DNA of 64,000 nucleotides. Origin: Lysobacter defluvii IMMIB APB-9 = DSM 18482. Its GTDB lineage: Bacteria; Pseudomonadota; Gammaproteobacteria; Xanthomonadales; Xanthomonadaceae. A model generated the notes under the pieces. That model made no database searches and was not told where the DNA came from. It saw nothing but the letters and a program-made list of their open reading frames with translations. Position 1 is the stretch's first letter. Each line of letters opens with the position of its first letter. The translations under genes were made by a program, and so were the position numbers. The DNA is taken from assembly GCF_000423325.1 (NCBI RefSeq), contig NZ_KE384007.1:211115-275114 (forward strand), read 5' to 3'. Positions 1-8,983 of the stretch are shown here, in pieces.

Positions 1-2232
1 GCGGCGCCCGTACTCGTCGGTCAGGTTCCGCGCCTCCATGGGATTGCGCACGATGGTCGGCGTGAGCAGGACCACGGTCTCCTCGCGGCGCGTCTCGGAC
101 GACTGGGTGCCGAACAGGCCGCCGATTACCGGGATCCGGCTCAGGCCGGGGAAGCCGGAGGAGCCGCGGGCCACGCTGTCGCGGATCAGGCCGGCCAGCA
201 TCACCGTCTCCCCGCTGCTGATCGCCGCCTCGGTCTTGAGCCGGCGGGTGTCGATGCGCACGTTGCCCAGGGCGTCGGCCACGGCGCCCGGCGAACTGAC
301 CTCCTGCACGATCTCGAGGAACACCAGCCCGTCGCGGGTCACCCGCGGGCGCACCTTCAGGATCACGCCGGTGTCGATGTACTCGACCTGGCTGTAGGTG
401 CTGTCGCTGCCCAGGCCCGGGTTCACGCTGACCGAGGCGATCGGGATCGAGCTGCCGACGTTGAAGGTCGCCTCGGCGTTGTTGCGCACCACCACCGAGG
501 GGGTCTGCAGCATGTTGATGTCGGTGACCTCGTCCAGCGCGCTGACCACCGCGGCGGCGTCGCGGCCGAGGAAGGTCCAGGACAGCCCCGCAGGGTCGCC
601 GCGGGCCGACTGCACGCTGCCGGCCAGGGTGCTCCAGGTGTCGCGGCCGCGTGCGCTGGGCAGGCCGGCATCGGTGACCGCGCGCTCGAAGAACCAGTTG
701 ACGCCGTACTCCAGCGCGCCGGACAGCTGGACCTCCAGCACCTGGGCCTCGATGTGCACCTGCATCGGCATCACGTCGAGCTGGTCGATGACCTCGCGGA
801 TCGACTTCCAGGCGCGCGGGGTGGTGCGCACCAGCAGCGAGTTGGTCTCCTCGACCGCCGACACGCCGACCGGGTCGCCCTGCACACGCAGCCGGGCACT
901 GGCGTTGCCGTCGACCCGCTCGTCCAGCGCGAGCTCGCCCTCGACTCCGGAGCCGCCGGTGCCGCCGCCCATCCGGCTGCCGCCACGCACCCCGCCGCGA
1001 CCGGAGGACAGACCGTCGCGGGCGCTGCCGCCGTCGGACGACAGTTCCATCGCGCGGCTGCCGGGCATCAGCGAGGGACCGCCGCGGCCGTCGGTGCCGG
1101 GCTCCTCCTCCGGGCCGGCGCCGCCGAAGACCTCGGCCAGCCGGTTGGCGAGGTCGCGGGCGCGGATGTACTTCAGTTCGTGGGTGTACAGGCGCACGCC
1201 GGCGCCGGCCCCGTCGATTCGCTCCAGCCACTGGCGCACGTGGTCGAGGTACTCCGCCTGCGGGGTGATCACCATCACCGCGTTGGCACCTTCGATCGGC
1301 ATGAAGCGGAACATCCCGGAGACCGGCGACTCCGCCTCCTCGCCGAACACCTGCTCCAGGTCCTGGACGACCTGCGCCGCGCGCCCGGTCTCCAGCGGGA
1401 ACACACCGACCGACATGCCGGCCAGCCAGTCGACGTCGAAGATCTCGATGGTGCGCAGGTAGTTCTCCAGCTCGGTGGCGCTGCCGCCGATGCTGATCAC
1501 GTTGCGGGCGTTGTCGGTGCCGACGATGGCGTCGGGCCGCGCATAGGGCTCGAGGATCTTGCGCATCTCCTCGGCGGCGACGTAGCGCAGCGGCACGGTG
1601 CGCACCTCGAAGCCGCGTGCGCCCGCGGCGCTGCCGGTGCGGGGGGCGACGTTGCCGGGCAGCGCCCGCTCGGCGGGGACGATGTTGTAGCGCCCATCGG
1701 TGTAGACCATGCGCGCATCGCTCCAGCCCAGCACCTGCTCGAGCAGGCTGATCGCCTCGGCGGGGCTGACCGGACGCGGGGTGGCGAGGGTGACCGTGCC
1801 CTGCACGTCCGGGGCGATGACGTAGTTCTGCCCCAGCATGTCGCCGAGGATCGCCTTGACCACGGCGTGCACCGACTCGCCCTCGAAGTTGAAGGTCGCC
1901 TCGCCGCTGGTGGCCCCCAGCCCGGGACGTGGCGCCGCGGCGGCGGCGCGGTTGATGACCTCGCCGGTGCCGCGGCGGACCTGCGCGCGCGGGCCGTCCG
2001 CGGCGAGCGGCTCCACGATGGGCTCGATGCCGGCCCGCGCATCGACGGGATCCGCGGACCGGCTCGCCGCGGTCCCGGCGATCCCGGACTCCGGCAGCGC
2101 CTGCGCGCGGCGGATGTCCGCCACCGGGACGCTGGTGCAGGAACCAAGCAGCCAGGTGGCGAGCAACAGGCACGACAGCCGGCCGGCAAGGGGCAGCGGC
2201 TGTCGGGAACGGGGGCGGTACGGATGCGTCAT
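1..2232 (-). CDS. gspD: Type II secretion secretin GspD (XpsD-like lipoprotein), 3' end cut by the window
   Basis: Outer-membrane secretin, the multimeric pore of the T2SS. Reading the minus strand from 2232 gives 744 residues with no stop. The order is a signal peptide with a lipobox-like LLGSC, N0-N3 domains (FNFEGESVHAVVKAILGDML, residue ~95 on), a Gly/Ser-rich insert around residues 390-430, and the secretin core (TNSLLVRT, VHIEAQVLEV, LLTPTIVRNP). It ends on NLTDEYGRR, which is where XpsD of Xanthomonas nearly ends, so only a handful of residues are missing. An in-frame ATG at 2274 overlaps the gspN stop (ATGA) and is an alternative start adding 14 residues. It is the last gene of the gspE-to-gspD operon. 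A lipidated secretin (known for XpsD) may target without a separate pilotin. Confidence 0.95.
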   Translation of the reverse strand, partial: MTHPYRPRSRQPLPLAGRLSCLLLATWLLGSCTSVPVADIRRAQALPESGIAGTAASRSADPVDARAGIEPIVEPLAADGPRAQVRRGTGEVINRAAAAAPRPGLGATSGEATFNFEGESVHAVVKAILGDMLGQNYVIAPDVQGTVTLATPRPVSPAEAISLLEQVLGWSDARMVYTDGRYNIVPAERALPGNVAPRTGSAAGARGFEVRTVPLRYVAAEEMRKILEPYARPDAIVGTDNARNVISIGGSATELENYLRTIEIFDVDWLAGMSVGVFPLETGRAAQVVQDLEQVFGEEAESPVSGMFRFMPIEGANAVMVITPQAEYLDHVRQWLERIDGAGAGVRLYTHELKYIRARDLANRLAEVFGGAGPEEEPGTDGRGGPSLMPGSRAMELSSDGGSARDGLSSGRGGVRGGSRMGGGTGGSGVEGELALDERVDGNASARLRVQGDPVGVSAVEETNSLLVRTTPRAWKSIREVIDQLDVMPMQVHIEAQVLEVQLSGALEYGVNWFFERAVTDAGLPSARGRDTWSTLAGSVQSARGDPAGLSWTFLGRDAAAVVSALDEVTDINMLQTPSVVVRNNAEATFNVGSSIPIASVSVNPGLGSDSTYSQVEYIDTGVILKVRPRVTRDGLVFLEIVQEVSSPGAVADALGNVRIDTRRLKTEAAISSGETVMLAGLIRDSVARGSSGFPGLSRIPVIGGLFGTQSSETRREETVVLLTPTIVRNPMEARNLTDEYGRR

Positions 2233-2270
2233 CTGCTGCACTCGGTTTCTTGCGGCGTGCCGGGGCGGGC

Positions 2271-3005
2271 TCATCGGGCCTCCCGCTGCAGGCGGGCACG
2301 GCGGGCCTGGATTCGCTGGCGGATGGTTTCGAGCTGGGCGGCGTCGGGGGCGGGGGCGGCGCTGTCGGAATTCTCGGCTGCCGCCGCCTCGGCTACCTCG
2401 GCGGCCGCAATGGCGGCGGCGGCGGCTTCCGCGGCTTCTGATGCCCCGGGGGCCTCTGCCATCGGATGCTCCATGAACGGCGCCGGTGGCGCACCCTCTC
2501 CGCCACTGCCATTGAACACGCGCAGTCCCAGCTCGCGGCGCCCATCGGGTCCCTCGAACACGGCGCTGCGGCGGTCCAGCGCCACCAGCCGCCAGCCCGG
2601 CGCGCCGGGGGCTTCGGCTCCCTCGCGCACCCGCATCGCCTCGCCGCCGCCGGTGGGCTGCACGATCGCCATGCGCAGGTCGGGAGTGAGGATCACGCTG
2701 GTCAGCTGGTAGTCGAAGCCGGTGTCCACCGCCTCGTCCCCGTTGCCGGGGAGGTAAAACGGGCGCGGCGTGCGGTCGGTGGAGAACAGCGGCCGCTCGC
2801 CGATCGCCGCGTAGTCGTGCAGCGGGCCGATCGGGTCGGCGGCCGGGGCCGCGCTTGCAGGCAGCGCCGGTGCCAGCGATGCGTCGTCGGGCAGCAGCGC
2901 CACCTGGCTGCCGGCACCCGCCAGCGCGGCGAGCCAGGCGATCACGCCGCCGCCCGCCAGCACGGCCAGCAGGCGGGTACGCGGACCGGCGTGCTCAAGG
3001 CGCAT
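2271..3005 (-). CDS. gspN: Type II secretion protein N (XpsN, GspC-like)
   Basis: Inner-membrane component that in Xanthomonas (XpsN) stands in for GspC and links the inner-membrane platform to the secretin. It has 244 residues: one N-terminal membrane segment (residues ~9-30, LLAVLAGGGVIAWLAALAGA) and then a periplasmic domain containing YAAIGERPLFSTDR and YQLTSVILTPDLRMAIV, typical of the T2SSN/GspC homology region. The C terminus is an Ala/Glu-rich, probably helical tail. The ATG at 3005 overlaps gspM by 11 bases. The open frame continues upstream, but that part lies inside gspM and is not needed. Confidence 0.88.
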   Translation of the reverse strand: MRLEHAGPRTRLLAVLAGGGVIAWLAALAGAGSQVALLPDDASLAPALPASAAPAADPIGPLHDYAAIGERPLFSTDRTPRPFYLPGNGDEAVDTGFDYQLTSVILTPDLRMAIVQPTGGGEAMRVREGAEAPGAPGWRLVALDRRSAVFEGPDGRRELGLRVFNGSGGEGAPPAPFMEHPMAEAPGASEAAEAAAAAIAAAEVAEAAAAENSDSAAPAPDAAQLETIRQRIQARRARLQREAR

Positions 3006-3621
3006 TGGTGCCCTCCCCCGGCACGGGCAGGTAGCCCGACAGGTCGAAGCTGGCGTCGACCCCGCGGGTGTCCTGCGGCGTGGCCCCACCGGCGCCATAC
3101 ATCCGCTGGGCCAGGACGTCGAGGTTGTCGACGAACAGGCGCGGACTGCCGCTTTCCAGCGCATGCAGCACCGCCGCCAGCTCGGCGGTCCCGCACACCA
3201 GGCGCACCTCGACCGCGACGCGCACATAGGCGCCGCCGTGGTCGGGGCGCAGAGGCGAGCGGTTGCTGATCGCGCAGCTGCGGTTGCCCGGACTCACTTC
3301 CAGGACCGCCGACTCCAGGCGCTGCACCAGGCCGGCGGTGGCCAGCTCCGGCGTGTCGGCGGCCAGGAAACCCGGACGATCGCCTTGGCTGGCCTCCAGC
3401 TCGCGCAGGCGTTCCTGCACCAGGGGCGCCTGCTGTTCGCGCATGCGCAGCCGCAGCTCGCGCTCGCGCAGCCCATCGATGCGCTCGCCCACCTCCAGCA
3501 TCGGCCGGGTCCACAAGGGATGCACCAGCAACGCGTAGCCGAGCGCGAGCACCGCCAGCAACAGGGCCAGTGCGACCCAGCGGTCCTGCCCGCGCAGGCG
3601 CCCGGCCAGACCCGCCGCCAC
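2995..3621 (-). CDS. gspM: Type II secretion protein GspM
   Basis: Bitopic inner-membrane protein of the assembly platform, partner of GspL. It has 208 residues from a GTG start whose first base is the last base of the gspL stop (TAGTG). Residues ~16-35 form the membrane helix (WVALALLLAVLALGYALLV). A coiled-coil-like stretch rich in Arg/Glu (ERIDGLRERELRLRMREQQ) follows, then the periplasmic ferredoxin-like region. The GTG is inferred: the reading frame is open further upstream within gspL, but the T2SS operon is tightly overlapped and a start just before the membrane helix fits the family. Confidence 0.85.
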   Translation of the reverse strand: MAAGLAGRLRGQDRWVALALLLAVLALGYALLVHPLWTRPMLEVGERIDGLRERELRLRMREQQAPLVQERLRELEASQGDRPGFLAADTPELATAGLVQRLESAVLEVSPGNRSCAISNRSPLRPDHGGAYVRVAVEVRLVCGTAELAAVLHALESGSPRLFVDNLDVLAQRMYGAGGATPQDTRGVDASFDLSGYLPVPGEGTNAP

Positions 3622-4766
3622 TATCGGGCCTCCCCGGCTGTGGCCATGGCGGCAGGCGTGGCGAGCTTCGCGGTGACCGTGAACCGGTCGCGGCCACTGG
3701 CCGGGTCCGGCATCACCGCGCCCGCCAGCGCCGGGGACCGCCACAGGTCCGCACCCTGCAGCTGCCCCACGAGGGCTGCCGGATTGCGGCCGAGCCCGAC
3801 CATGGTCAGTTCATCGCCCCGGATCGAGAGGCTTTCCAGGTAGGTGTCGTCGGGCAGCCGCCGGGTCAGCTCGGCGAGCACCGCCGTGGTGGGCGGCCTG
3901 GCGGCACGGGTCCGCTCCAGGAATGCCTGGCCCTCGAGCAGCAGCCGTGCCTGGCGCAGCCCGTCGGCCTCCCCACGGGACGCCTCCGCGCGGTCGGCGA
4001 TCAGGGCTTCCAGCGCGTCGGCGGCTTCGCGGCGGTTGTCGAGGATCTGCGCGGCGGCGGCAACCAGCGCCAGCACCGCGACCCCGGCGAGCACCCGATT
4101 CACGGTCGCCCAAGGGTTACGGAGGCGGTGCCGCTGGGCCGGCGGCAACAGGTTCACGCCCAGCGGCTGGCCATCGGCGCCCTGCACGTCGACCCCCGCC
4201 AGGGTGCCGGCGACCGGCCCCAGCGCTGCAAGCCGCGGCTGCAGGCGCGCCTTGGGCACGACCACAAGCGCGACGTCCAGCTGCCCTTCGCCGGCAGGCC
4301 CCACGGCTCGTGCATCGAACACCACCGCGTCGGAGGTGAAAGGCGTCTGGCGCTCCACCTCGAAGCCGGCGACCTCGTGCAAGCGGCTGCCGGCGGCGGC
4401 GGGGAGCCGCAAGGTGCGAACCAGCGCCGACCCTGACGGGAGCAACAGCCAGCGCGGGAGCTGCCGGCTGCGTGGATCCAGCACCGCGGCGAACGGGTCA
4501 CGCCCGCCGGCCAGGTCCAGGGCGGCGGCGTCCAGGCTTGCCGCGGCATCCAGCTGCTGCTCGCGCTGCAACAGCAGGCCCATCGTCCCGTCCGCGGGTT
4601 GCAGCAGCAAGCGGCCGGGCTCCAGCTCGAGCGCACGCCGCAGCCGGGGCGGCAACAGCTGCGCGAGCGAGCGACCCCACCATGACAGGAAGCCGCCGGC
4701 GCCCGGCCCCAGCCGCGCACCGATCCGGCCCAGGGCCGAGCCCGGGATGGCACCCGTCACGCTCAT
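3621..4766 (-). CDS. gspL: Type II secretion protein GspL
   Basis: Inner-membrane platform protein that couples the GspE ATPase to the pseudopilus. It has 381 residues. The cytoplasmic actin-like part carries FEVERQTPFTSDAVVFD at about residue 135. A membrane helix lies near residues 225-243 ([19 protein letters not shown]), followed by a coiled-coil and a PilN-like periplasmic domain (LAELTRRLPDDTYLESLSIR). The ATG overlaps the gspK stop by four bases, so translation is probably coupled. Confidence 0.9.
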   Translation of the reverse strand: MSVTGAIPGSALGRIGARLGPGAGGFLSWWGRSLAQLLPPRLRRALELEPGRLLLQPADGTMGLLLQREQQLDAAASLDAAALDLAGGRDPFAAVLDPRSRQLPRWLLLPSGSALVRTLRLPAAAGSRLHEVAGFEVERQTPFTSDAVVFDARAVGPAGEGQLDVALVVVPKARLQPRLAALGPVAGTLAGVDVQGADGQPLGVNLLPPAQRHRLRNPWATVNRVLAGVAVLALVAAAAQILDNRREAADALEALIADRAEASRGEADGLRQARLLLEGQAFLERTRAARPPTTAVLAELTRRLPDDTYLESLSIRGDELTMVGLGRNPAALVGQLQGADLWRSPALAGAVMPDPASGRDRFTVTAKLATPAAMATAGEAR

Positions 4767-5674
4767 TGCGGCGAAGCTCCCTCCTCCCAGGCCAGCACCA
4801 TGTACCCCATTCCCGGTACCCCCGTCCCCCGCGGGGTGACCACCGCCCGCGTCCGCGTCCGGCTTCCGTCCGGGAGGCGGACAAGGCTGTCGATACTATA
4901 CGTTCCGCGCCGGTACGCCCCGCCCTCGGCGATCCGCAGGAGGCGCCGGGCGGGCGAGACGGATTCGCTGGCGGTCAGGGAGGCGTCGCTGCCGCCGTCG
5001 TCGCGTGCGCGCAGCTCCACCAGTTCCCCCGCCCCGGGCAGTTGCAACGCCTCCAGCACCGGCAGCGCGGCGAAGGCCGCCTCGGGCCGTGCCAGTCCCG
5101 AGTGCACGGTCACGTACGGGCGCAGGCGCTGGTGGTCGGAAGGCTCCACGCCCAGCACCTGGAGCAGCTCGTCGACGGTTTCGAACGGCGCGTCCTTGGC
5201 CCCGTACCGGCGCCCGGCCGCCGCATAGGCGGGGGTCTCGGCGCCGTCCGGGCCGGCCACGCCGTCCGGGTCGCGCCAGTCGACGATGCGCGCGGACAGC
5301 ATCGCCGCGCGGTCCGGATCGGTGCCCAGCACCTCCAGCAGCGCCTGCAGGAGCGGCTGCGGCGCATGGTTGAGGTCGACGCGGCCACGCTCGTCGGTGA
5401 TACGGACCTCCACCGCTGCCTCGCCGTACTGCCACGGGTAGGCGCGGCCATCGGGGTGCCAGCGCAGCGCCGGATCGGGATGGTTGAGCCGCCACATCGC
5501 GTACTCGATGCCCGCCCGGGCGGCGGCGTCGCCCTGCAGCTGCCGCAGCTCCACCCGCCCCTGCAGGCCGCCGGTCCGGGCCGTCAGCACGTAGCCGCCG
5601 ACCACCGCGGTGAGCAGCACGATCAGCCACAGGACCAGCACCAGTGCGGCGCCTCGGGCGGGCCGGCCAATCAC
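4763..5674 (-). CDS. gspK: Type II secretion minor pseudopilin GspK
   Basis: Large minor pseudopilin thought to cap the pseudopilus tip with GspI and GspJ. It has 303 residues from a GTG at 5674 that overlaps the gspJ stop (GTGA). The N terminus GRPARGAALVLVLWLIVLLT is the class III prepilin signal and hydrophobic helix. The middle contains the GspK helical insertion (RVDLNHAPQPLLQALLEVLG and VDELLQVLGVEPSDHQRLRP). As is normal for GspK, the residue after the processing site is not followed by the usual Glu5. A second GTG three bases upstream is equally possible. Confidence 0.9.
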   Translation of the reverse strand: MIGRPARGAALVLVLWLIVLLTAVVGGYVLTARTGGLQGRVELRQLQGDAAARAGIEYAMWRLNHPDPALRWHPDGRAYPWQYGEAAVEVRITDERGRVDLNHAPQPLLQALLEVLGTDPDRAAMLSARIVDWRDPDGVAGPDGAETPAYAAAGRRYGAKDAPFETVDELLQVLGVEPSDHQRLRPYVTVHSGLARPEAAFAALPVLEALQLPGAGELVELRARDDGGSDASLTASESVSPARRLLRIAEGGAYRRGTYSIDSLVRLPDGSRTRTRAVVTPRGTGVPGMGYMVLAWEEGASPQ

Positions 5675-6324
5675 CACGTACCTCCCGCCGTGGGTGCGAT
5701 CGCCGACTGCGGCAGCAGCACGCGCACCGGGGGCCACGGGCGGCCGTCGGCGTCCTCGATCCGAAGCTCGACCATCAGCGGCATCAATTCGGTCTGTTCC
5801 CAATGCTCCTGCCACGGGCCCGCGCTGCCGTCCTCCGCGATCCCGCGGTACCGGAACGAGGCCGAGCGCAGCCCTTCCACCAGCAACTCCGGGGGACGCC
5901 CGTCCGGGTCCTCCAGGGCCTCGCCGCCGAGCACCATCCGCAGGTCCAGCAGCACGCGCACCGCGCCGTCGCCTTCGGGGTCGCGTTCGATACGGAAGTC
6001 GTGCAGGTGCGGCCCGCCCTGGCCCAGGTAATGCGGCAGGTCGGCGACGAAGCGCACGCGGTCCGGCTCCCCGGCGAAGCGCAGCGCCGGGCCATCCTCC
6101 GGATCCTCGAACGCCATCGGCCTGGCCGCCGCGAGCCTGCGGCGCACGAAACCCTCGACCGCGCGCATGCGCTCGGACTCGTTGGCCAGGCGCTCCCCGC
6201 GCAGTGCGGTGCCGTTGGCGGCCGTCAGCGTGGCGAAGGCCAAGGCCAGCCCCGCCGCCAGCAGCACGGTGGCCAGCAGCACCTCGATCAGGGTGAATCC
6301 CCCGGCATGGCGTGGACCCCGCAT
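5671..6324 (-). CDS. gspJ: Type II secretion minor pseudopilin GspJ
   Basis: Minor pseudopilin of the T2SS tip complex, 217 residues. The prepilin motif HAGGFTLIEVLLATVLL (cleavage after the second Gly, conserved Glu at +5) starts at residue ~7. It is followed by the GspJ region with RNESERMRAVEGFVRRRL-type helix and the EDPEDGPALRFAGEPDRV strand segment. The ATG overlaps the gspI stop by one base (TGATG). The open frame upstream of this ATG belongs to sequence inside gspI and gspH. Confidence 0.9.
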   Translation of the reverse strand: MRGPRHAGGFTLIEVLLATVLLAAGLALAFATLTAANGTALRGERLANESERMRAVEGFVRRRLAAARPMAFEDPEDGPALRFAGEPDRVRFVADLPHYLGQGGPHLHDFRIERDPEGDGAVRVLLDLRMVLGGEALEDPDGRPPELLVEGLRSASFRYRGIAEDGSAGPWQEHWEQTELMPLMVELRIEDADGRPWPPVRVLLPQSAIAPTAGGTW

Positions 6325-6752
6325 CAGGGACGCGCCTCCCCGGGCGGCACCAGGCGCAGGCTGCGGACCCGCAACTGCTCGCCGCCGCGCTCGCCCCAGG
6401 CGACCTGGAGCTCGATCTCGTGCATCCGCATGTCGCCGCTGGCGGCGTCCGCCGGAACGGCGGCCGGGGGCAGCCCGGGATCGTCCCAGGGCCGGACCTC
6501 CAGCGCCCAGCGGTAGCGCCCGTCCTCCAGCTCGCCGCTCCGGCGGCCGGGGCGCAACGGCTCGGCGACTCCAAGGTCGGCCAGCAGCGCGCGCGCATGC
6601 AGCGCCGCCCTGCCGGCCTCGTCGGACCAGCGCAGCTGCCGCGTCGCGCCGGACATCGCCCCGAGCAGGATGGTCAGCGCCAGCGCCAGCAGGGCGAAGG
6701 CGACCACCACCTCGACCAGGCTGTACCCGGCCTGCGCACGCACCCGGCTCAC
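6324..6752 (-). CDS. gspI: Type II secretion minor pseudopilin GspI
   Basis: Minor pseudopilin, 142 residues, starting with GTG in a GTGA overlap with gspH. The prepilin signal is AQAGYSLVEVVVAFALLALA, with Gly at -1, Tyr (instead of Phe/Met) at +1 and Glu at +5. The mature part ends with a region giving WALEVRPWDDPGLP, consistent with the short GspI beta domain. It is one of three minor pseudopilins (I, J, K) in the same operon. Confidence 0.9.
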   Translation of the reverse strand: MSRVRAQAGYSLVEVVVAFALLALALTILLGAMSGATRQLRWSDEAGRAALHARALLADLGVAEPLRPGRRSGELEDGRYRWALEVRPWDDPGLPPAAVPADAASGDMRMHEIELQVAWGERGGEQLRVRSLRLVPPGEARP

Positions 6753-7222
6753 GGCTCCCCGGCCCTCGACAGCCGGACCTCGCCGGTAAGCCAGGCGATG
6801 TCGACGTCCCAGCCCGCGCCTTCGCGCAGCAGCCGGATGCGCCCACCAGTGGCGGCGCCGTCGGGGAAGAACAGCACCGTGCCGACGCCCTCGGAAGCCT
6901 GCACCTGGCGTGCGCCGATGAAGCGGATCTCGAGCTCGGCGGGCAATTCGCCGCCGCGGCCGTCCGGGCCCGTCCAGGTCCGTGCCACCGGGTCGATGCT
7001 GAAGGCCTGTTCCTGGCCGGTGGCGATCGCCCGGGTGCGCGCATGGCGCAGTTGCGCGGCCACTTCCTTCGCCGCCTGCCGCAGCTGCACCCCGGCGAGT
7101 CCCCCGGTGAACGCGGCGGCCGCCATCATCCCGGTGGCGGCGATGAGCACCACGACCAGCAGCATCTCCAGCAGGGAGACGCCGCGCTGGCGCGTGCGCC
7201 TATTCGTGGACGATGTCGGCAT
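6749..7222 (-). CDS. gspH: Type II secretion minor pseudopilin GspH
   Basis: Minor pseudopilin, 157 residues. The prepilin signal RQRGVSLLEMLLVVVLIAAT begins at residue ~12 and has the conserved Gly-1 and Glu+5. The C-terminal domain (RHARTRAIATGQEQAFSIDP) is the GspH/FimT type. The start codon lies 23 bases inside gspG, an unusually long overlap for this operon. A later start would remove the signal peptide, so this one is kept. Confidence 0.9.
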   Translation of the reverse strand: MPTSSTNRRTRQRGVSLLEMLLVVVLIAATGMMAAAAFTGGLAGVQLRQAAKEVAAQLRHARTRAIATGQEQAFSIDPVARTWTGPDGRGGELPAELEIRFIGARQVQASEGVGTVLFFPDGAATGGRIRLLREGAGWDVDIAWLTGEVRLSRAGEP

Positions 7223-7634
7223 CCGCGCTGCTGCCGCCCGGCTTGCCGTCGCGGCCGAGGACGACGAGTTCGAACGGCGCGTTCTCGCCCGGTGCCTTGT
7301 AGAGCACCGGGTTGCCCCATGGATCGTTGAGCTCCGGCGCCTTCGCGTACGGGCCCAGCCAGCCGCTCACGCCCGCCGGCTCGGTGACCAGCTCGTCGAG
7401 CGCCTGCGGCAGGCGCCCGGTGTCCATCTGGAATGCCTCCACCTTCTGCGCCAGCGTCATCACCTGCGACTTGGCCAGGTTGACCTTGGCCCGGTCGGCA
7501 CCGCCCAGCACGCGCGAGCCGACGAAGGTCAGCACCGCGCCGATCAGCACGATCACGATGATGATCTCGATCAGGCTCATGCCGGACTGGCCGGAGGCGA
7601 GGCGGGAGCGGGTTGGTAGGCGGGGCTGGGGCAT
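7200..7634 (-). CDS. gspG: Type II secretion major pseudopilin GspG
   Basis: Major pseudopilin that forms the pseudopilus fibre, 144 residues. The signal is SGQSGMSLIEIIIVIVLIGA (processing after Gly18, Glu at +5). The C terminus contains the calcium-site region of GspG (GPYAKAPELNDPWGNPVLYK and FELVVLGRDGKPGGSSADAD). It follows gspF after a 128-base gap, the only sizeable gap in the operon. That spacing fits a need for extra expression of the major subunit, which is inference. Confidence 0.95.
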   Translation of the reverse strand: MPQPRLPTRSRLASGQSGMSLIEIIIVIVLIGAVLTFVGSRVLGGADRAKVNLAKSQVMTLAQKVEAFQMDTGRLPQALDELVTEPAGVSGWLGPYAKAPELNDPWGNPVLYKAPGENAPFELVVLGRDGKPGGSSADADIVHE

Positions 7635-7660
7635 GGGGGGGTCCTGGATGGGTGGAGCGG

Positions 7661-7688
7661 GAACAGGGAACAGGGAACAGGGAACAGG
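7661..7688. repeat. Four tandem copies of the 7-mer GAACAGG
   Basis: Positions 7661-7667, 7668-7674, 7675-7681 and 7682-7688 are identical copies. They lie just upstream of the gspG start, in the only gap of the T2SS operon. Heptamer runs can change copy number by slippage, which would alter the spacing between gspF and gspG. No coding function is seen. Confidence 0.9.
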
Positions 7689-7762
7689 GGCCGAGTGTGC
7701 CGGGTTTGGTGGTGGGGGTCAGCCCGGGGGCATGAACGGCTCACGGGGCCCGGGCTCCAACA

Positions 7763-8983
7763 TCAGCCGATTGCGCCGGTGAGGTCGTAGAGGGGGGTGA
7801 GCACGGCCATGACGACGATGCCGACGACGCCGGCGAGCACCACGGTCACGATGGGGACCAGGGCGGCGAGCATGCGGTCCAGGGCCAGGGAGGTCTGGTG
7901 CTCGATGGTCTCGGCGGCGCGGGTCAGCATGGCGTCGAGCTCACCGGATTCCTCGCCGACCTGGATCATCTGCAGCGCCAGCCGCGGGAAGTGGCCGCCC
8001 TGCCCCAGCGCGGTGGACAGCGGCACGCCGTTGCGGACCTGCTCGGTGGCGGCCTCGACGTCGGCGGCCAGGACGCGGTTGCCCATGACCTTGCGGGCGA
8101 TGCCAAGCGCCGACATCAGCGGCACCCCGTTGCGCACCAGCGTGCCCAGCGTGCGGGCGAGCCGGCCGGTCTCGACCTTGGCCACCAGCGGTCCGCAGAA
8201 GCGCCGGCGCAGCAGCCAGCCGTCCAGCCGCTCGCGGAAGGCCGGATCGCGGCTGCGCCGGTCCAGCCACAGCAGCGCGAGGCACGGCACCACCAGCAGC
8301 ACGATCCACCATTCGCGCACGAACATCCCCAGGCCGATCACCGCCCGGGTGAACAGCGGCAGCTCCGCGTCCAGGCTCTCGTACATCTGCGCGAACTGCG
8401 GCACCACGTAGCCGAGCAGGAACAGCAGCGCCAGTCCGACCATCACCAGCAGGATCGCCGGGTAGACCAGCGCGTTGATCACCCGCGCCTTCAGCGCCGC
8501 GCTGCGCTCCAGGTAGTCCGCCAGCCGCGACAGCGTCTCGGCCAGCGCGCCGCCGGCCTCGCCGGCCCGGACCATGTTCACGTACAGCGGGGCGAAGGTG
8601 CCGTGCTGGCGCTCCAGCGCCGCCGACAACGAGGCACCGCCGCGCACCGCCTCGCGCATGTCGGCCACGATCCGGCGCGAGGCCTCCTCCTCCGGCAGCT
8701 CCAGCAGGATCGTCAGCGCGCGGTCCAGCGGCTGGCCGGCCCCCAACAGGGTGGCGAGCTGGCGGGTGAACTGCACCAGGCGCTCGCCGGCAAGCGGCTT
8801 TGGCTTGAACAAGGTGCGCCAGCTCGTGGCGCCGCTGCCCTGCCCCGCCGGCACCGCCTCCACCGGCAGGTGTCCCTGCTCCTGCAGGCGCGCGGCCACC
8901 TCGGCGGCGCTGGCTGCCTCCATTTCCCCGGCCAGCGCCTGGCCGTCGGTGTCGAGCGCCTTGTAGGAGAACAGCGGCATCAT
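7763..8983 (-). CDS. gspF: Type II secretion inner-membrane protein GspF
   Basis: Polytopic platform protein, 406 residues. It has two repeats of the T2SSF domain: residues ~70-195 (FTRQLATLLGAGQPLDRAL, followed by MVRAGEAGGALAETLSRLA) and ~270-395 (ARTLGTLVRNGVPLMSALG, MIQVGEESGELDAMLTRAA). Three predicted membrane helices are present (LVYPAILLVMVGLALLFLLG, WWIVLLVVPCLALLWL, ALVPIVTVVLAGVVGIVVMA). Its ATG overlaps the gspE stop by four bases. Confidence 0.95.
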   Translation of the reverse strand: MMPLFSYKALDTDGQALAGEMEAASAAEVAARLQEQGHLPVEAVPAGQGSGATSWRTLFKPKPLAGERLVQFTRQLATLLGAGQPLDRALTILLELPEEEASRRIVADMREAVRGGASLSAALERQHGTFAPLYVNMVRAGEAGGALAETLSRLADYLERSAALKARVINALVYPAILLVMVGLALLFLLGYVVPQFAQMYESLDAELPLFTRAVIGLGMFVREWWIVLLVVPCLALLWLDRRSRDPAFRERLDGWLLRRRFCGPLVAKVETGRLARTLGTLVRNGVPLMSALGIARKVMGNRVLAADVEAATEQVRNGVPLSTALGQGGHFPRLALQMIQVGEESGELDAMLTRAAETIEHQTSLALDRMLAALVPIVTVVLAGVVGIVVMAVLTPLYDLTGAIG

